In this document: one piece after another, positions 26,430 to 35,897 of the stretch
How the letters are laid out: the number at the start of each line of letters is the position of its first letter
How positions within the stretch are numbered: the first letter of the stretch is position 1
Source: Arthrobacter sp.
Lineage (GTDB): Bacteria; Actinomycetota; Actinomycetes; Actinomycetales; Micrococcaceae
Direction of reading: 5' to 3'
Assembly (NCBI GenBank): GCA_023264815.1
Contig: JAHFUZ010000008.1
Coordinates: forward strand, 1-64,000
Length of the DNA stretch: 64,000 nucleotides
Made by a program: the position numbers and the translations under genes
The notes under the pieces: generated by a model
Told to the model about the DNA's origin: nothing
What the model saw: only the letters and a program-made list of their open reading frames with translations
Database searches by the model: none

Positions 26430-27269
26430 ATGGCAAACGCTGCCCCGGCGGGCCGGATACCCCGGCGCACGGGTATGACGGCGGCGCCCAAACGCCGGGC
26501 CGGTGACGGCGATCCTGCCACCCACCAGGCGGCCAGTGTCACCTCACGGGCTCTGGCGCTGCTGGGCAGCTTCGATACCGAGCACTCGGTCCAAAGTCTC
26601 AGCTCCATGGCCCGGCGGGCAGGGCTGCCGGTGGCCACCGCGCACCGGCTTGCCGGTGACCTGGTTGAGTGGGGCGGTCTGGAGAAGCTGAACGGCGAAT
26701 ACCGGGTGGGCCAGCGGATCTGGCGGCTGGGCCTGCTGGCCCCCGCGCAGCAGAACATCGCCGAGGTGGCCGCCCCCTTTATGCAGGACGTCCTGTTTGT
26801 CACCCACAACGTGGTGAACCTGTTCATCCTGGACGGTGAAGAGGTCCTGCTGGTGGAGCGGATGTCCGGCACCGGCGCGGGCCAGCCTTTCCGGCGCGTG
26901 GGCGCACGCCTGCCGCTGCACGCAAGTGCGGCAGGCAAAATCATGCTCGCCTATGGCGCCAGGGACCTGTTTTCCTCCGCTGTCCAGCGGCTGGAGCCGC
27001 ATACGCCGCGGACCATCACGAACCCCGGACTGCTGGCCGCCGAGATCGAACGGGTCCGGGCCAAGGGCTACGCCACCACGGAAGAAGAGGCGGGTCCGGA
27101 TAACTACGGCCTGGCGGTCCCGGTATTTCTGCCCAACAAGCAGGTGGTGGCTGCGCTGGGCATCGTCACCCGGGGCCGCCCGGCGCCGGTAGGCAGTGTG
27201 GTTCCCGTGCTCAATATCGCCGCGCGGGGAATTGCGCGGCGGCTGGGTGTGGAGCATTTGCCGCAGTAG
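26430..27269 (+). CDS. IclR-family regulator of the aromatic cluster
   Basis: This 279-residue regulator has an extra basic N-terminus (about 40 residues, RIPRRTGMTAAPKRRAG), then a winged helix (LSSMARRAGLPVATAHRLAGDL) and the IclR ligand domain (LPLHASAAGKIMLAYG near 165, GYATTEEEAGPDNYGLAVPVF near 210). It lies between the ALDH/SDR pair and the P450 operon, both of which carry a TTCC-N7-GGAA palindrome. That type of site is known for IclR members such as GenR of C. glutamicum. It is therefore the best candidate for the regulon's regulator. Confidence 0.88.
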   Translation: MANAAPAGRIPRRTGMTAAPKRRAGDGDPATHQAASVTSRALALLGSFDTEHSVQSLSSMARRAGLPVATAHRLAGDLVEWGGLEKLNGEYRVGQRIWRLGLLAPAQQNIAEVAAPFMQDVLFVTHNVVNLFILDGEEVLLVERMSGTGAGQPFRRVGARLPLHASAAGKIMLAYGARDLFSSAVQRLEPHTPRTITNPGLLAAEIERVRAKGYATTEEEAGPDNYGLAVPVFLPNKQVVAALGIVTRGRPAPVGSVVPVLNIAARGIARRLGVEHLPQ

Positions 27270-27285
27270 GTCTCGTCCCGCCAGT

Positions 27286-27304
27286 CTTTCCGTTGGGCGG
27301 AAAG
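27286..27304. promoter_or_regulatory. IclR-type operator candidate, site 3
   Basis: CTTTCCGTTGGGCGGAAAG is a perfect 7-5-7 inverted repeat, 17 bases past the iclR stop and 114 bases before the reductase-P450 operon. It is nearly identical to site 1. Confidence 0.78.
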
Positions 27305-27417
27305 CAGCCACCCGCTTGTGGTGTGGAACACCTAACCTCAAGTAAGCCCCCAAAGCGGCCGGATCTCCGGCTGCGGCCTGCCCGGCAGGCGCGACGTTCC
27401 ACAGGAAGTGAAGACCC

Positions 27418-28383
27418 ATGAGTGCAGCTGCAGGAGCCACCATCGATGCCGTGGTGGATCAGGTGGACATTGTGGCGGACCAGGTGGTCTCCCTGGTTTT
27501 GCGGCGGGCCGACGGCCGGCCGTTCCAGCCCTGGCAGCCGGGCGCGCACATCGATGTCCATGTGGGGGACGGCCTGGTACGCCAGTATTCCCTGTGCTCC
27601 TCCCCGGACACCCTGGACCACCTGCGGATCGGTGTGCTGCACGTGCCGGATTCCCGCGGCGGGTCAAAAGCGGTCCATGCCCTGCTGGCCGGAACGCCAC
27701 TGACCATCTCCGAGCCGCGCAACAACTTCCCCATGCGTGAATCGCGGCGCTACCTGTTCATCGCAGGTGGCATCGGCATCACACCGCTGATTCCGATGCT
27801 TGAGGCGGCCGAGGCCGCCGGCAAAGAATGGACGCTCGTTTACGGTGGCCGAAGCCGGAACACCATGGCCTTCGCGCAGCAGTTGGAGGACCGGTACGGC
27901 CCGGACCGCATCCGCATCATTGCCGAGGATGAGGTTGGCCGGCTGGATCTGGACCAGATCCTGGGTATGCCGCGGGCGCACATGCTGGTGTACGCGTGCG
28001 GTCCGGGCGGGCTGCTCGGCGCCGTGGAGGAACGCTGCATGGGCTGGCCGCCAGGCGCCCTGCACACAGAGCGCTTCGTGGCCTCCACACTGGGCGCCGC
28101 CGCGGCCAACGCGCCGTTTGAGGTGGAGCTTGCCCGCACCGGAACCACCGTGACCGTACCGAATGACAAAACCATCCTCGAGGCGGTGGAAGAGGTGGGC
28201 GTACGCGTCCTGTCCTCCTGCCGCGGCGGCCTGTGCGGCACCTGCGAAACCCCGATCATTTCGGGTGAGCCGGAGCACCGCGACGCCGTGCTGTCCGAAG
28301 AGGACCGTGAAGCCGGTGAGGTCATGCTGGTGTGCGTTTCCCGCGCAGCTGCCGGATGCCCGCGCCTTGTCCTGGACCTCTAG
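27418..28383 (+). CDS. FMN/2Fe-2S oxidoreductase, P450 redox partner (PbdB/VanB type)
   Basis: This 321-residue reductase has the phthalate-dioxygenase-reductase layout: flavin domain (RQYSLCSSPDTLDHLRIGV near 57-75), NADH domain (FIAGGIGITPLIPML near 118) and a C-terminal plant-type ferredoxin domain with CRGGLCGTCETP plus a distal VCVS cysteine. It passes electrons from NADH directly to the P450 encoded 46 bases downstream, so no separate ferredoxin is needed. The same pairing is known for PbdA-PbdB O-demethylases of Rhodococcus. AGGAAG precedes the ATG. Confidence 0.88.
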   Translation: MSAAAGATIDAVVDQVDIVADQVVSLVLRRADGRPFQPWQPGAHIDVHVGDGLVRQYSLCSSPDTLDHLRIGVLHVPDSRGGSKAVHALLAGTPLTISEPRNNFPMRESRRYLFIAGGIGITPLIPMLEAAEAAGKEWTLVYGGRSRNTMAFAQQLEDRYGPDRIRIIAEDEVGRLDLDQILGMPRAHMLVYACGPGGLLGAVEERCMGWPPGALHTERFVASTLGAAAANAPFEVELARTGTTVTVPNDKTILEAVEEVGVRVLSSCRGGLCGTCETPIISGEPEHRDAVLSEEDREAGEVMLVCVSRAAAGCPRLVLDL

Positions 28384-28429
28384 CCACCTTCCCTGACCCG
28401 CCAAGTTCTTGTTCCCAGGAGTGTTTCCC

Positions 28430-29629
28430 ATGACCGTTACCACCCATGAAGCCAACGTGTTGGGCGAGGACCCGTTCGAGACGGCCAACCTCCTGGACCC
28501 GTACCCGTTCCTGGGGCGGCTCCGCGATGCAGGTGCCGTCTCGTACCTGGAAAGCACCGGCAGTTACGCCGTGGCCGGCTACCAGGAGGTCTATGAGGTC
28601 CTGACGGACTTCGAAACCTACATCTCCTCCGGCGGCCTGGGTCCGCGGGACATCCGGAAAGACTCGGGTTGGCGCCCGCCCAGCATCCTGGAATCGGATC
28701 CGCCCATCCACACCGTGATGCGACGGGCGCTGACCGGCGTGATCAATCCCAGCACAGTCCGTGCCCTCCGCGAGCCCTTCACGCCGCCCGCCGTCGAACT
28801 GACGGAGCAGCTGGCGCAGCGCCGCACTTTCGATGCCATCACGGATCTCGCCGAAAAGTACCCCTTGCGTGTCTTCCCGGACGCGGTGGGGATTCCCGAC
28901 GTCGGCCGTGAGCATTTGCTGCCCTACGGCAACATGGTGTTCAACGCGTTCGGCCCGGAGAACTACATCTTCAAGCAGGCTTTCGCCCAGGGCGATGAGC
29001 ACGCTGCCGCGGTGATGCGGAACTGCCAGCGCGAAAACCTGGACGACGTCGGCTTTGGCGCCCAGATCTGGAAGCGCGTGGAAGACGGCCTGATCACCGA
29101 GCAGCAGGCTACGCTGCTGGTCCGTGCGTTGCTGTCCGCTGGAGTGGACACCACGATCTTTGGCATCGGGAACACCCTCTCGGTGCTGGCGCGGTACCCG
29201 GAGGCCTGGGCCCAGCTGCGGGACAACCCGAAGTTGGCGAAATTTGCCGTGGATGAGGCGCTGCGCCTGGAATCACCGTTCCAGAAGTTCCACCGGACCG
29301 TGGCCGTGGACACCGTTCTGGGCGGGGTGCACCTGCCTGCCGGCGCCAAGGTCCTGGTGTTCCTCGGAGCCGCGAACCGTGACCCGCGCAAGTGGGGAGA
29401 GAACGCCGATGAGTTCGATCTCAACCGCAATGCGTCGGGCCACGTCGCGTTTGGCATGGGCCTGCACCAGTGCGTGGGGCAGCCCATTGCCCGCCTCGAA
29501 ATGGAAATCGTGCTCCAGCAGTTGCTCCAGCGGGTAGCCACCATCGAACCGGACGGTGCACCGGTGCCGATCCTGCACAACGTGCTGCGCGGGTTCGAGT
29601 CCCTGCCGGTCCGGATCACGGCCGCTTAG
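28430..29629 (+). CDS. Cytochrome P450, CYP199-like (para-substituted benzoate oxidation)
   Basis: This 399-residue soluble P450 closely follows CYP199A4-type enzymes throughout, for example GWRPPSILESDPPIHT (residues 82-97), LLPYGNMVFNAFGPEN, LLSAGVDTT (oxygen-activating helix with Asp in place of Glu) and FGMGLHQCVGQPIARLE with heme ligand Cys348. CYP199 enzymes O-demethylate or hydroxylate para-substituted benzoates and cinnamates, such as 4-methoxybenzoate or veratrate. The start at 28430 has AGGAG nine bases upstream. It is cotranscribed with its reductase and very probably induced through operator site 3. Confidence 0.88.
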   Translation: MTVTTHEANVLGEDPFETANLLDPYPFLGRLRDAGAVSYLESTGSYAVAGYQEVYEVLTDFETYISSGGLGPRDIRKDSGWRPPSILESDPPIHTVMRRALTGVINPSTVRALREPFTPPAVELTEQLAQRRTFDAITDLAEKYPLRVFPDAVGIPDVGREHLLPYGNMVFNAFGPENYIFKQAFAQGDEHAAAVMRNCQRENLDDVGFGAQIWKRVEDGLITEQQATLLVRALLSAGVDTTIFGIGNTLSVLARYPEAWAQLRDNPKLAKFAVDEALRLESPFQKFHRTVAVDTVLGGVHLPAGAKVLVFLGAANRDPRKWGENADEFDLNRNASGHVAFGMGLHQCVGQPIARLEMEIVLQQLLQRVATIEPDGAPVPILHNVLRGFESLPVRITAA

Positions 29630-29651
29630 ATTCCCTGGCGGCAGTGACTCT

Positions 29652-30692
29652 TTAGAGAGTCGACGTGTCGATCACGAAGCGGTAGCGGACGTCCGAGGCG
29701 AGGACGCGCTCGTAGGCATCGTTGATCTTGCTTGCCGGGATGACCTCGATCTCGGCGCCCAGGTTGTGCTCGGCGCAGAAGTTGAGCATTTCCTGGGTCT
29801 CGCGGATGCCGCCGATCGCCGATCCCGCGAAGGAGCGGCGGCCGCCGATGAGTGCGAACGCGTTCACGGGGAGCGGCTCGGCCGGGGCGCCGACGTTCAC
29901 CAGGGAACCGTCAAGGGAGAGGAGCCGCAGGTAGGCGCTGATGTCGATCGAGGCGCTGACCGTGTTGATGATCAGGTCAAAGCTGCCGGCCAGGTCCGTG
30001 AAGGTGGTCTCGTCACTGGTGGCGTAGTAGTGGTCCGCACCCAGCTTCAGGCCGTCTTCCTGCTTCTTCAGCGACTGCGAGAGCACGGTGACCTCGGCGC
30101 CCATGGCGTGGGCGAGCTTGACGGCCATGTGGCCGAGCCCGCCAAGGCCGACGACGGCGACCTTCTTCCCGGGACCGGCACCCCAGTGCCGCAAGGGGGA
30201 GTACGTGGTGATGCCCGCGCACAAAAGGGGAGCGGCGACGTCGAGCTCTATGCCTGCAGGGATGGTGACCACGAAGTCTTCGGTGACGACCACGTGGGTG
30301 GAGTAGCCGCCCTGGGTGATGGTGCCGTCGCGGTCAACGGCGCCGTAGGTGCCCGTGTTTCCCTTGAGGCAGTACTGTTCCTCCCCGGCCACGCAGTTGG
30401 CGCATTCGCGGCAGGAATTGACCATGCAGCCGACGCCGACGCGGTCGCCAACGGAGTGCTTGGTCACCGCGGCGCCCACCTCGGTGACGATGCCCGCAAT
30501 TTCGTGGCCCGGTGCCAGCGGGTACTGCTGGGGTCCCCAGTCGCCGCGGACGGTGTGGATGTCCGAGTGGCAGATGCCGGCGTACTTGATTTCGATCAGC
30601 ACATCGTGGGGGCCGACGTCGCGGCGTTCGATGGTGGTGGGGATCAGGTCTCCGTCAGCGGACGGGGCAGCGTAAGCGTTAGCGGTAAGCAA
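29652..30692 (-). CDS. Zinc-dependent alcohol dehydrogenase (cinnamyl-alcohol dehydrogenase family)
   Basis: The 346-residue medium-chain dehydrogenase has [18 protein letters not shown] (catalytic zinc Cys and His), [13 protein letters not shown] (Glu-His), a structural zinc loop ([15 protein letters not shown]) and [19 protein letters not shown] (cofactor). It belongs to the YahK/AdhC branch, which reduces aromatic and aliphatic aldehydes, usually with NADP. It ends 22 bases from the convergent P450 gene. The regulator just upstream on the same strand probably controls it. Confidence 0.88.
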   Translation of the reverse strand: MLTANAYAAPSADGDLIPTTIERRDVGPHDVLIEIKYAGICHSDIHTVRGDWGPQQYPLAPGHEIAGIVTEVGAAVTKHSVGDRVGVGCMVNSCRECANCVAGEEQYCLKGNTGTYGAVDRDGTITQGGYSTHVVVTEDFVVTIPAGIELDVAAPLLCAGITTYSPLRHWGAGPGKKVAVVGLGGLGHMAVKLAHAMGAEVTVLSQSLKKQEDGLKLGADHYYATSDETTFTDLAGSFDLIINTVSASIDISAYLRLLSLDGSLVNVGAPAEPLPVNAFALIGGRRSFAGSAIGGIRETQEMLNFCAEHNLGAEIEVIPASKINDAYERVLASDVRYRFVIDTSTL

Positions 30693-30817
30693 TGTTTTCT
30701 CCTATAAAGAGGGAGCAGGCAGCCCATGGTGGGGCTGCTGAGTTTCTGGGCCCTTCGGGATGGATGGCATCCCCGGGCACTGTTCCATCAAACCCCATCC
30801 CACAGGCCTGAGGGAGA

Positions 30818-30843
30818 CCCTGCCTTGAGGGGTACTGGCAGGG
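30818..30843. promoter_or_regulatory. Inverted repeat upstream of alcohol dehydrogenase
   Basis: CCCTGCC and GGCAGGG, separated by 12 bases, lie in the 193-base gap between the XRE regulator stop and the alcohol dehydrogenase start. The repeat may be a terminator for the regulator or an operator for the dehydrogenase. Confidence 0.4.
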
Positions 30844-30885
30844 CCACCCTGGGGCATCATGGGGCGGGCCCGGGAGAGTGCCGGT

Positions 30886-31776
30886 CTAAGGGTTGCGCGC
30901 GGGCGTCCGGGCGAGTTCCACGATCTTTTCCGTCGCGGCCCAGGAAGAGAGCAGCTTGAGGGCTTCCTCAGAAGGGCTGCCCGGCACAGCGGGGTAGACG
31001 GTCAGTGTGTGGCCGGGGTCCTCGTCCAGCTCCAGGACCTGGTAATCCAGTTCGAGCAGACCAACCACAGGGTGCCTGAACAGCTTGGTGCCGGAGTAGT
31101 GGCGCCGGACATTGTGGGCCGCCCAGCGGCTGCGGAAATCGTCGCTGCGCATGGAGAGTTCACCCACGAGCTCGGCAATGCCTTTGTCGTGCGGGTTGCG
31201 GCCCGCCTCGCGGCGGAGGATGGCCACGTTGGCGCTGGCCGCGCTGTTCCAGTCCGTATAGAAGTTCTGCGAGCGGGGGTCGAGGAAGATAAACCGTGAA
31301 TGGTTGGCCGGCCGCGCGGTTCCGCGGTACATGTCCGAGTACAGGGCGTACCCCAGGGTGTTGGCGGCCACGATGTCCAGCCGGTTGTTGCCGATGAACG
31401 CCGGTGCTCCCGTAATGGCATCCAACAGGTGCTGGAGCATGGGGCGCACGCCCTTGGACGGTGCGCTCGCGGGACTGCGCTTGCGGCCCGACGTGATGGC
31501 CGCCCGTGCCAGGTCATACAGGTGGTCGTGTTCCGCCCGGTCCAGCTCCAGCGCGCGGGCGATGGCATCAAGGACGCCGTCCGAGACACCTGCCAGGTTT
31601 CCCCGTTCGAGGCGGGTGTAGTACTCGACGCTCACGCCGGCCAGGCGGGCCACTTCTTCGCGCCGGAGCCCGGGCACCCGGCGTCGGCCGCCATACTGCT
31701 CAAGGCCTGCCTGCTCCGGGGTGATACGCGCACGGCGGGAGGACAAAAACTGCCGTACCTCTGCTCGGTTATCCAT
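30886..31776 (-). CDS. XRE-family regulator with MmyB-like ligand domain
   Basis: This 296-residue protein has an N-terminal helix-turn-helix (VPGLRREEVARLAGVSVEYYTRLERG, residues 33-58) and the MmyB-like C-terminal domain (LDIVAANTLGYALYSDMY near 127; FLDPRSQNFYTDW). In actinobacteria this family often sits beside dehydrogenases that it regulates, which is also the arrangement here. The effector is unknown. Fatty-acid-like ligands have been proposed for MmyB domains. Confidence 0.87.
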   Translation of the reverse strand: MDNRAEVRQFLSSRRARITPEQAGLEQYGGRRRVPGLRREEVARLAGVSVEYYTRLERGNLAGVSDGVLDAIARALELDRAEHDHLYDLARAAITSGRKRSPASAPSKGVRPMLQHLLDAITGAPAFIGNNRLDIVAANTLGYALYSDMYRGTARPANHSRFIFLDPRSQNFYTDWNSAASANVAILRREAGRNPHDKGIAELVGELSMRSDDFRSRWAAHNVRRHYSGTKLFRHPVVGLLELDYQVLELDEDPGHTLTVYPAVPGSPSEEALKLLSSWAATEKIVELARTPARNP

Positions 31777-31878
31777 ACGGTCAACGTTACGGGGATCCGG
31801 CGGAGCCGTGGGAGGTTCTGCTGGGGCACGTCTGGGGGAGCTTCCGGGTCAGGTTGATGCGGGCATCAGCGGGGGCAG

Positions 31879-31921
31879 CCGTCAGGCCCCCGCGACGTGT
31901 TGGTGTGTGGGGGCCTGACGG
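31879..31921 (-). terminator. Terminator after MHS transporter
   Basis: A perfect 13-bp stem (CCGTCAGGCCCCC and complement, 17-base loop) lies 28 bases past the stop of the 31949-33301 gene and upstream of the XRE regulator. Confidence 0.75.
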
Positions 31922-31948
31922 TGGCTTTGATTTGGAGGTACTACTCGG

Positions 31949-33301
31949 TCAGCCGGCGTGGGCTGTGGCTGCTGCCCCCTCAGGCTCGGAGCCGGAGGCC
32001 GCTGGCCGCGAGCCGGGGAGGGACCGGCCGCTGGTTTCCTTGGCCGTCGCAGCGGAGATCGCGGCCAGTGCCATGCCGATGGCGCCCATGATGGCGACCG
32101 GTACCCATCCATCGGGGCCCGGCCCCTGGATAGCCGCTGCGATCGCCGGCGAAAAGCCGACGACGACGAGGCCTATCTGGGTGCCCACCGCGACTCCGCT
32201 GTAGCGCACTTCGGTGGGGAACATCTCGGTGTAGAAGGAGGCCTGAACCACGTTGCCGGCCACGGCGACGAGATTGACAGCGATCAAGACACCTGCGATG
32301 AGAAGCATGTCACGCGTTTGCAGGGCGGCGAAGACTGCGAAGAAGCCTGCTGCGATGGCGAGTACCGAGCCGATGAAGACCGGCTTGCGGCCGATGCGGT
32401 CAGACAGGATGGCGAAGAAAGGCTGCGCAATGAGGCCCACCACTCCGGCGAGGGTGGAGACGAGAATCAGTTCGCTGGCCGGCAGGCCCAGCGTTTTGGT
32501 GCCATAGGCGAGGACGAAGACGTTAAGGATGGACCCGGTGAGCGCGTAGAGCGAGCAAAAAATGACGCGCAGTAGATTGGGCCAGTGGTGACGGAAAAGG
32601 TCGGCGAGGGGCAGGCCGCGACGCACGGCCCCGGTGGCAATGGCTTCGGTGAAGACCTCGGGCTCGTCCACCCGTGAGCGGATCCAGAATGCCACGAGCA
32701 TGAGCGGCCCGGCCGCGAGGAACGGGATGCGCCAGCCGCCGCCGAGGAGGAACTCCTGGCCAGCCGCGGTGATCGGCACGAAGACGAGGCTTGCGAGGAG
32801 GGAGCCGGCCACGACGCCCTGCATGGTCCAGGACGTATAGAGTCCGCGTTTACCTTCGGGTGCGTGCTCGGAGGTCAGGGTGTTCGAGCCGGCCTGCTCT
32901 GCGCCGGCTGAGACCCCCTGGAAGAGGCGAAGAATGACCAGGATGATGGGTGCCGCGGCCCCCATCACGTCGTAGCCGGGGAGCAGGCCAACAATGAATG
33001 TTGCCCCGCCCATGATCAGGAGGGTGAGCGTGAGGACCGTGCGCCTGCCGATCCTGTCGCCCAGTCCGCCCAGAACCACTGCGCCGAGCGGTCGTGCAAC
33101 GTAGGCGACGCCGAAGGTGGCGAGGGAGGCCAGGAGTGCGGCTTGCTCGCCGAGTCCGGCGAAGAAGACCTTGTTGAACACGAGTGCCGACGCTGTTGCG
33201 AAGAGGACGAAGTCGAAGTATTCGATGGTGCTGCCGGCGAACGCGCTGATCGCCGCGCGCCGCGCCATATTGGGACTTTTGCCCGGGAGATTTGTGGCCA
33301 T
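31949..33301 (-). CDS. MHS-family MFS transporter
   Basis: This 450-residue proton symporter of the metabolite:H+ symporter family has FAGSTIEYFDFVLFATASAL at the start, GGLGDRIGRRTVL between helices 2 and 3 and RLFQGVSAGAEQAGSN in helix 4. The ATG at 33301 follows AAAGG at a suitable distance; an ATG five codons earlier overlaps that site. The C-terminal 35 residues are a Ser/Pro/Glu-rich tail. It is 56 bases downstream of the hydrolase gene, so it probably imports that enzyme's substrate, likely an ester or lactone-bearing acid. Confidence 0.86.
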   Translation of the reverse strand: MATNLPGKSPNMARRAAISAFAGSTIEYFDFVLFATASALVFNKVFFAGLGEQAALLASLATFGVAYVARPLGAVVLGGLGDRIGRRTVLTLTLLIMGGATFIVGLLPGYDVMGAAAPIILVILRLFQGVSAGAEQAGSNTLTSEHAPEGKRGLYTSWTMQGVVAGSLLASLVFVPITAAGQEFLLGGGWRIPFLAAGPLMLVAFWIRSRVDEPEVFTEAIATGAVRRGLPLADLFRHHWPNLLRVIFCSLYALTGSILNVFVLAYGTKTLGLPASELILVSTLAGVVGLIAQPFFAILSDRIGRKPVFIGSVLAIAAGFFAVFAALQTRDMLLIAGVLIAVNLVAVAGNVVQASFYTEMFPTEVRYSGVAVGTQIGLVVVGFSPAIAAAIQGPGPDGWVPVAIMGAIGMALAAISAATAKETSGRSLPGSRPAASGSEPEGAAATAHAG

Positions 33302-33357
33302 GGGGGTGCCTTTCACATCATTGTGGATTTTGCGGGTTGGGGATGCGGGTGGTGGTC

Positions 33358-34839
33358 TTAGCCGGCGGTGTGAATGCGGTCCCAGAGTTCGGCCGCGACT
33401 TCGAGGATTCGCTGAGCCCCCAGCTCCGTGAGATAGCCGGCTTCCTGCAGGGCGCGGTTTTGCTCACGCACTGCGGACAGGTAGGACTGGGCGTCCGGGA
33501 AGCGTTCCCGGACCTTGTCCTCGCTGAGCAGCTGTTGCGTTCCGTAAACGGCTCCGCCATCAGCGGCTCCCTGGAACGACCCAAGGGGGTACTCCAGAAG
33601 GCCAGACCTGATGCCGCCCAGCGCATTGCCGAAACCGTCACGCTCAACGCGGCCGTCGTCCGTCACGTGCAGATAGATGCTCGGCGCGGCCGGTACGCCT
33701 TCCGCTACCCAGCGGACGAGTGCCGTCATGGCGGCAAGGACAGCAGGTTCGAGCGGAATGATGTTGAGCTGATCCAGGAAGTCCCGGTCCATGACTCTCG
33801 GAATCCGGCCTGACCTCCGAATGTCCTCGGGCCTGGGAAGCTGGCCTGAGCGCAGGTCAGTGTGGGGAGTCCCTGCTACCTGCCAGTGCCGGCGCAGTGG
33901 GCCATCGAGCGAGCCCGCCTGGACCAGGCCCGTGCGTTTCATTCCGCGGAAGAGTTCCAAGTCTCCTTCTGCGGTGAGCGTGATGTGGGGGACGTCGAGC
34001 TCCACATTGTCGGCTGCCACGGTGGCGAAAATGCCTGCGGGACGGTTGCCCCCCTGGCGCAGCGGGCGGCGGATATCAGCCCCCACTGTGGCCAGATACC
34101 CGTCGAAGAGTGTGCGGCCATGAGCTGCGGACGTTGCAGCGTGAAAGCCGGCAATCCAGGTGTTGAGGTAGACCGCGGACTGCGACTGGCCGATGAGGAA
34201 AATCCGTTCCGGCTTTATGGCGATGAGTTCGGTGACCCTGTCCGACCGGAGTAGTCCGCCCACCTGGGTGAGGATGTCCCAGACAAGGCCCTCCTCGGTG
34301 CCCGGTAGTTCCTGCATGGGATCCCATGCGCCTTCGACGGCGATGAGGGGCCGGCGTTCGGCGGACCCGGGGAGGTCCCAGGTGAGCGGTGCGTAGCGGA
34401 CAGGATCGAAGTTCTTGAGTGCGTCGATCTGTATGGGTTTGGAGGTGACTCCGATGTAGGTGTCTCCCTCTGTCATCCAGTGGTTCCAGGCGCGGCGCCA
34501 GTGATCTTCGACGTCGAAGCCGTTGGAGGCGTTCATGATGTCTACCCAGACGGTTCCGGACGCTGCGCCGGGGTTGGCGGGGCGACGGACCAGGAGCCGG
34601 TTGGTGTAAGGGATTTCGCTTTCGGCGACCAAGGGGGTGCCATCGGTGCCTTCCTCGTACACGTTGGCCGCACCGGAGGCGAAGAATTCTTCCTCTACAT
34701 AGCCGAAGTCCCCGAGATCAAGGGCCTGAACCTGGTGGGAGGCGGCGGAGAACGGATACGAGACCTGGTCTGCGGGGAGCGGCCCGGTGAGGTCCGGAAC
34801 GCTGGTGAGCGTGCTGGTGGGAGCGTCGGTGGGGAACAT
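33358..34839 (-). CDS. Alpha/beta hydrolase domain protein (large, PF20091-type)
   Basis: The roughly 493-residue protein lacks a signal peptide. It has PERIFLIGQSQSAVYLNTWI near residue 215, a Gly-x-Ser-x-Ser nucleophile elbow, and a far C-terminal segment that could supply the Asp/His. Size and motifs match the uncharacterised large alpha/beta hydrolase domain family seen in Actinobacteria and Proteobacteria; the family call is from memory. Two adjacent ATGs (34842, 34839) follow AAGGA; spacing favours the second. It is probably regulated by the LysR protein encoded just upstream through the dyad at 34919. Confidence 0.75.
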   Translation of the reverse strand: MFPTDAPTSTLTSVPDLTGPLPADQVSYPFSAASHQVQALDLGDFGYVEEEFFASGAANVYEEGTDGTPLVAESEIPYTNRLLVRRPANPGAASGTVWVDIMNASNGFDVEDHWRRAWNHWMTEGDTYIGVTSKPIQIDALKNFDPVRYAPLTWDLPGSAERRPLIAVEGAWDPMQELPGTEEGLVWDILTQVGGLLRSDRVTELIAIKPERIFLIGQSQSAVYLNTWIAGFHAATSAAHGRTLFDGYLATVGADIRRPLRQGGNRPAGIFATVAADNVELDVPHITLTAEGDLELFRGMKRTGLVQAGSLDGPLRRHWQVAGTPHTDLRSGQLPRPEDIRRSGRIPRVMDRDFLDQLNIIPLEPAVLAAMTALVRWVAEGVPAAPSIYLHVTDDGRVERDGFGNALGGIRSGLLEYPLGSFQGAADGGAVYGTQQLLSEDKVRERFPDAQSYLSAVREQNRALQEAGYLTELGAQRILEVAAELWDRIHTAG

Positions 34840-34918
34840 CATTGTCCTTCGGTTGTGACTTGGGTCAAGTATCACAACCGGTTGCCATAAGCGTCCAATA
34901 CCAAATCATGGCCGCAGA

Positions 34919-34935
34919 TATAAGCTCAACTTATA
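34919..34935. promoter_or_regulatory. LysR-type operator (dyad) before hydrolase gene
   Basis: TATAAG, five bases and CTTATA form an interrupted dyad that overlaps the lysR stop codon, about 80 bases before the hydrolase start. It has the T-N11-A core typical of LysR binding sites in an otherwise GC-rich setting. Confidence 0.6.
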
Positions 34936-35825
34936 GAACGTGCAGCCAGATTGACTTCCGAAATGACGTTGAGCACGTGGTACAGGGCGCCGAAGCCGTG
35001 CGCCTCCCGCCATGCGACAACTGTCCGGAGCTGCCGTGCTGTATCGCTGAACGGAACGAAGGCGGTCCCCTCGGCGGCGAGGGCAAAGCTGGTGGCCGTA
35101 ATGCTGATGCCCAGTCCTGACGCCACAAGCGCCACCAGCGTGGGTGTGTCCGGCGCGTTCTGGACAACGCGTGGACGAAAGCCAACGTCCACGCAGGCTT
35201 CCACCGCCTCCTCCCTCAGGCGCAGGTTGAGGGCCGGCTCCAGCAGGACAAAACCTTCATCGTGCAGGGAGGACAGCGCAACGGATTCCAGTCCTGCCAC
35301 CGGGTGGTCCAACGGAACGAGTGCACCAAGCGGGTCTTCGGAGACCGTCCTGACAGCGACACCGTTAATGGCGCGCTGTCCGGCGGTGAAGCCAATGTCG
35401 AGCTGGTCGGCAGCCAGAAGGTCCATAACCTGCGCGCTGCCAAGGGATGCCTGAAAGCGCAGCTCGATGCCGGGATAGCGCTCGCGGGTGATGCGCGTGA
35501 TTTTTGCGACGGCAGTGGCGCCCATAGTTCCCGCGAACCCGATCCGGACCACACCATGATCATCCCGCTGTGAATTCTTGGCAGCGAGGACCGCCTCGTC
35601 TATTGCCTCCAGTGCCTTGTGGCATAAAGGGAGGAATGCCTCACCGGCGCGCGTGAGGGACACCGCGCGGGTGGACCGATCCACCAGCATGACGCCCACG
35701 GCCTTTTCAAGCTGGCGAATCTGTTGGCTTACGGCGGGCTGGCTCACGTGAAGGGCGGCCGCCGCCCGGCTGTAGTTCAATTCCCGGGCCACGGCAGAGA
35801 AGACCCTCATCCAGCGCAGCTCCAT
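34926..35825 (-). CDS. LysR-family transcriptional regulator
   Basis: This 299-residue regulator begins MELRWMRVFSAVARELNYSRAAAALHVSQPAVSQQIRQLE, the standard LysR helix-turn-helix, followed by the two-lobed effector domain. The open frame runs 128 codons further upstream, but the homology, and an AGGA nine bases before it, place the start at 35825. It is divergent from the small membrane protein gene and is the first of three same-strand genes (regulator, hydrolase, transporter). Confidence 0.88.
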   Translation of the reverse strand: MELRWMRVFSAVARELNYSRAAAALHVSQPAVSQQIRQLEKAVGVMLVDRSTRAVSLTRAGEAFLPLCHKALEAIDEAVLAAKNSQRDDHGVVRIGFAGTMGATAVAKITRITRERYPGIELRFQASLGSAQVMDLLAADQLDIGFTAGQRAINGVAVRTVSEDPLGALVPLDHPVAGLESVALSSLHDEGFVLLEPALNLRLREEAVEACVDVGFRPRVVQNAPDTPTLVALVASGLGISITATSFALAAEGTAFVPFSDTARQLRTVVAWREAHGFGALYHVLNVISEVNLAARSIS

Positions 35826-35897
35826 GGGCCCAATCCTAAGCGGTGCCCCGGCGCCGCCTATGCTTTTCTCAGCAAGCGGCACAGCACGGGGAGACAC

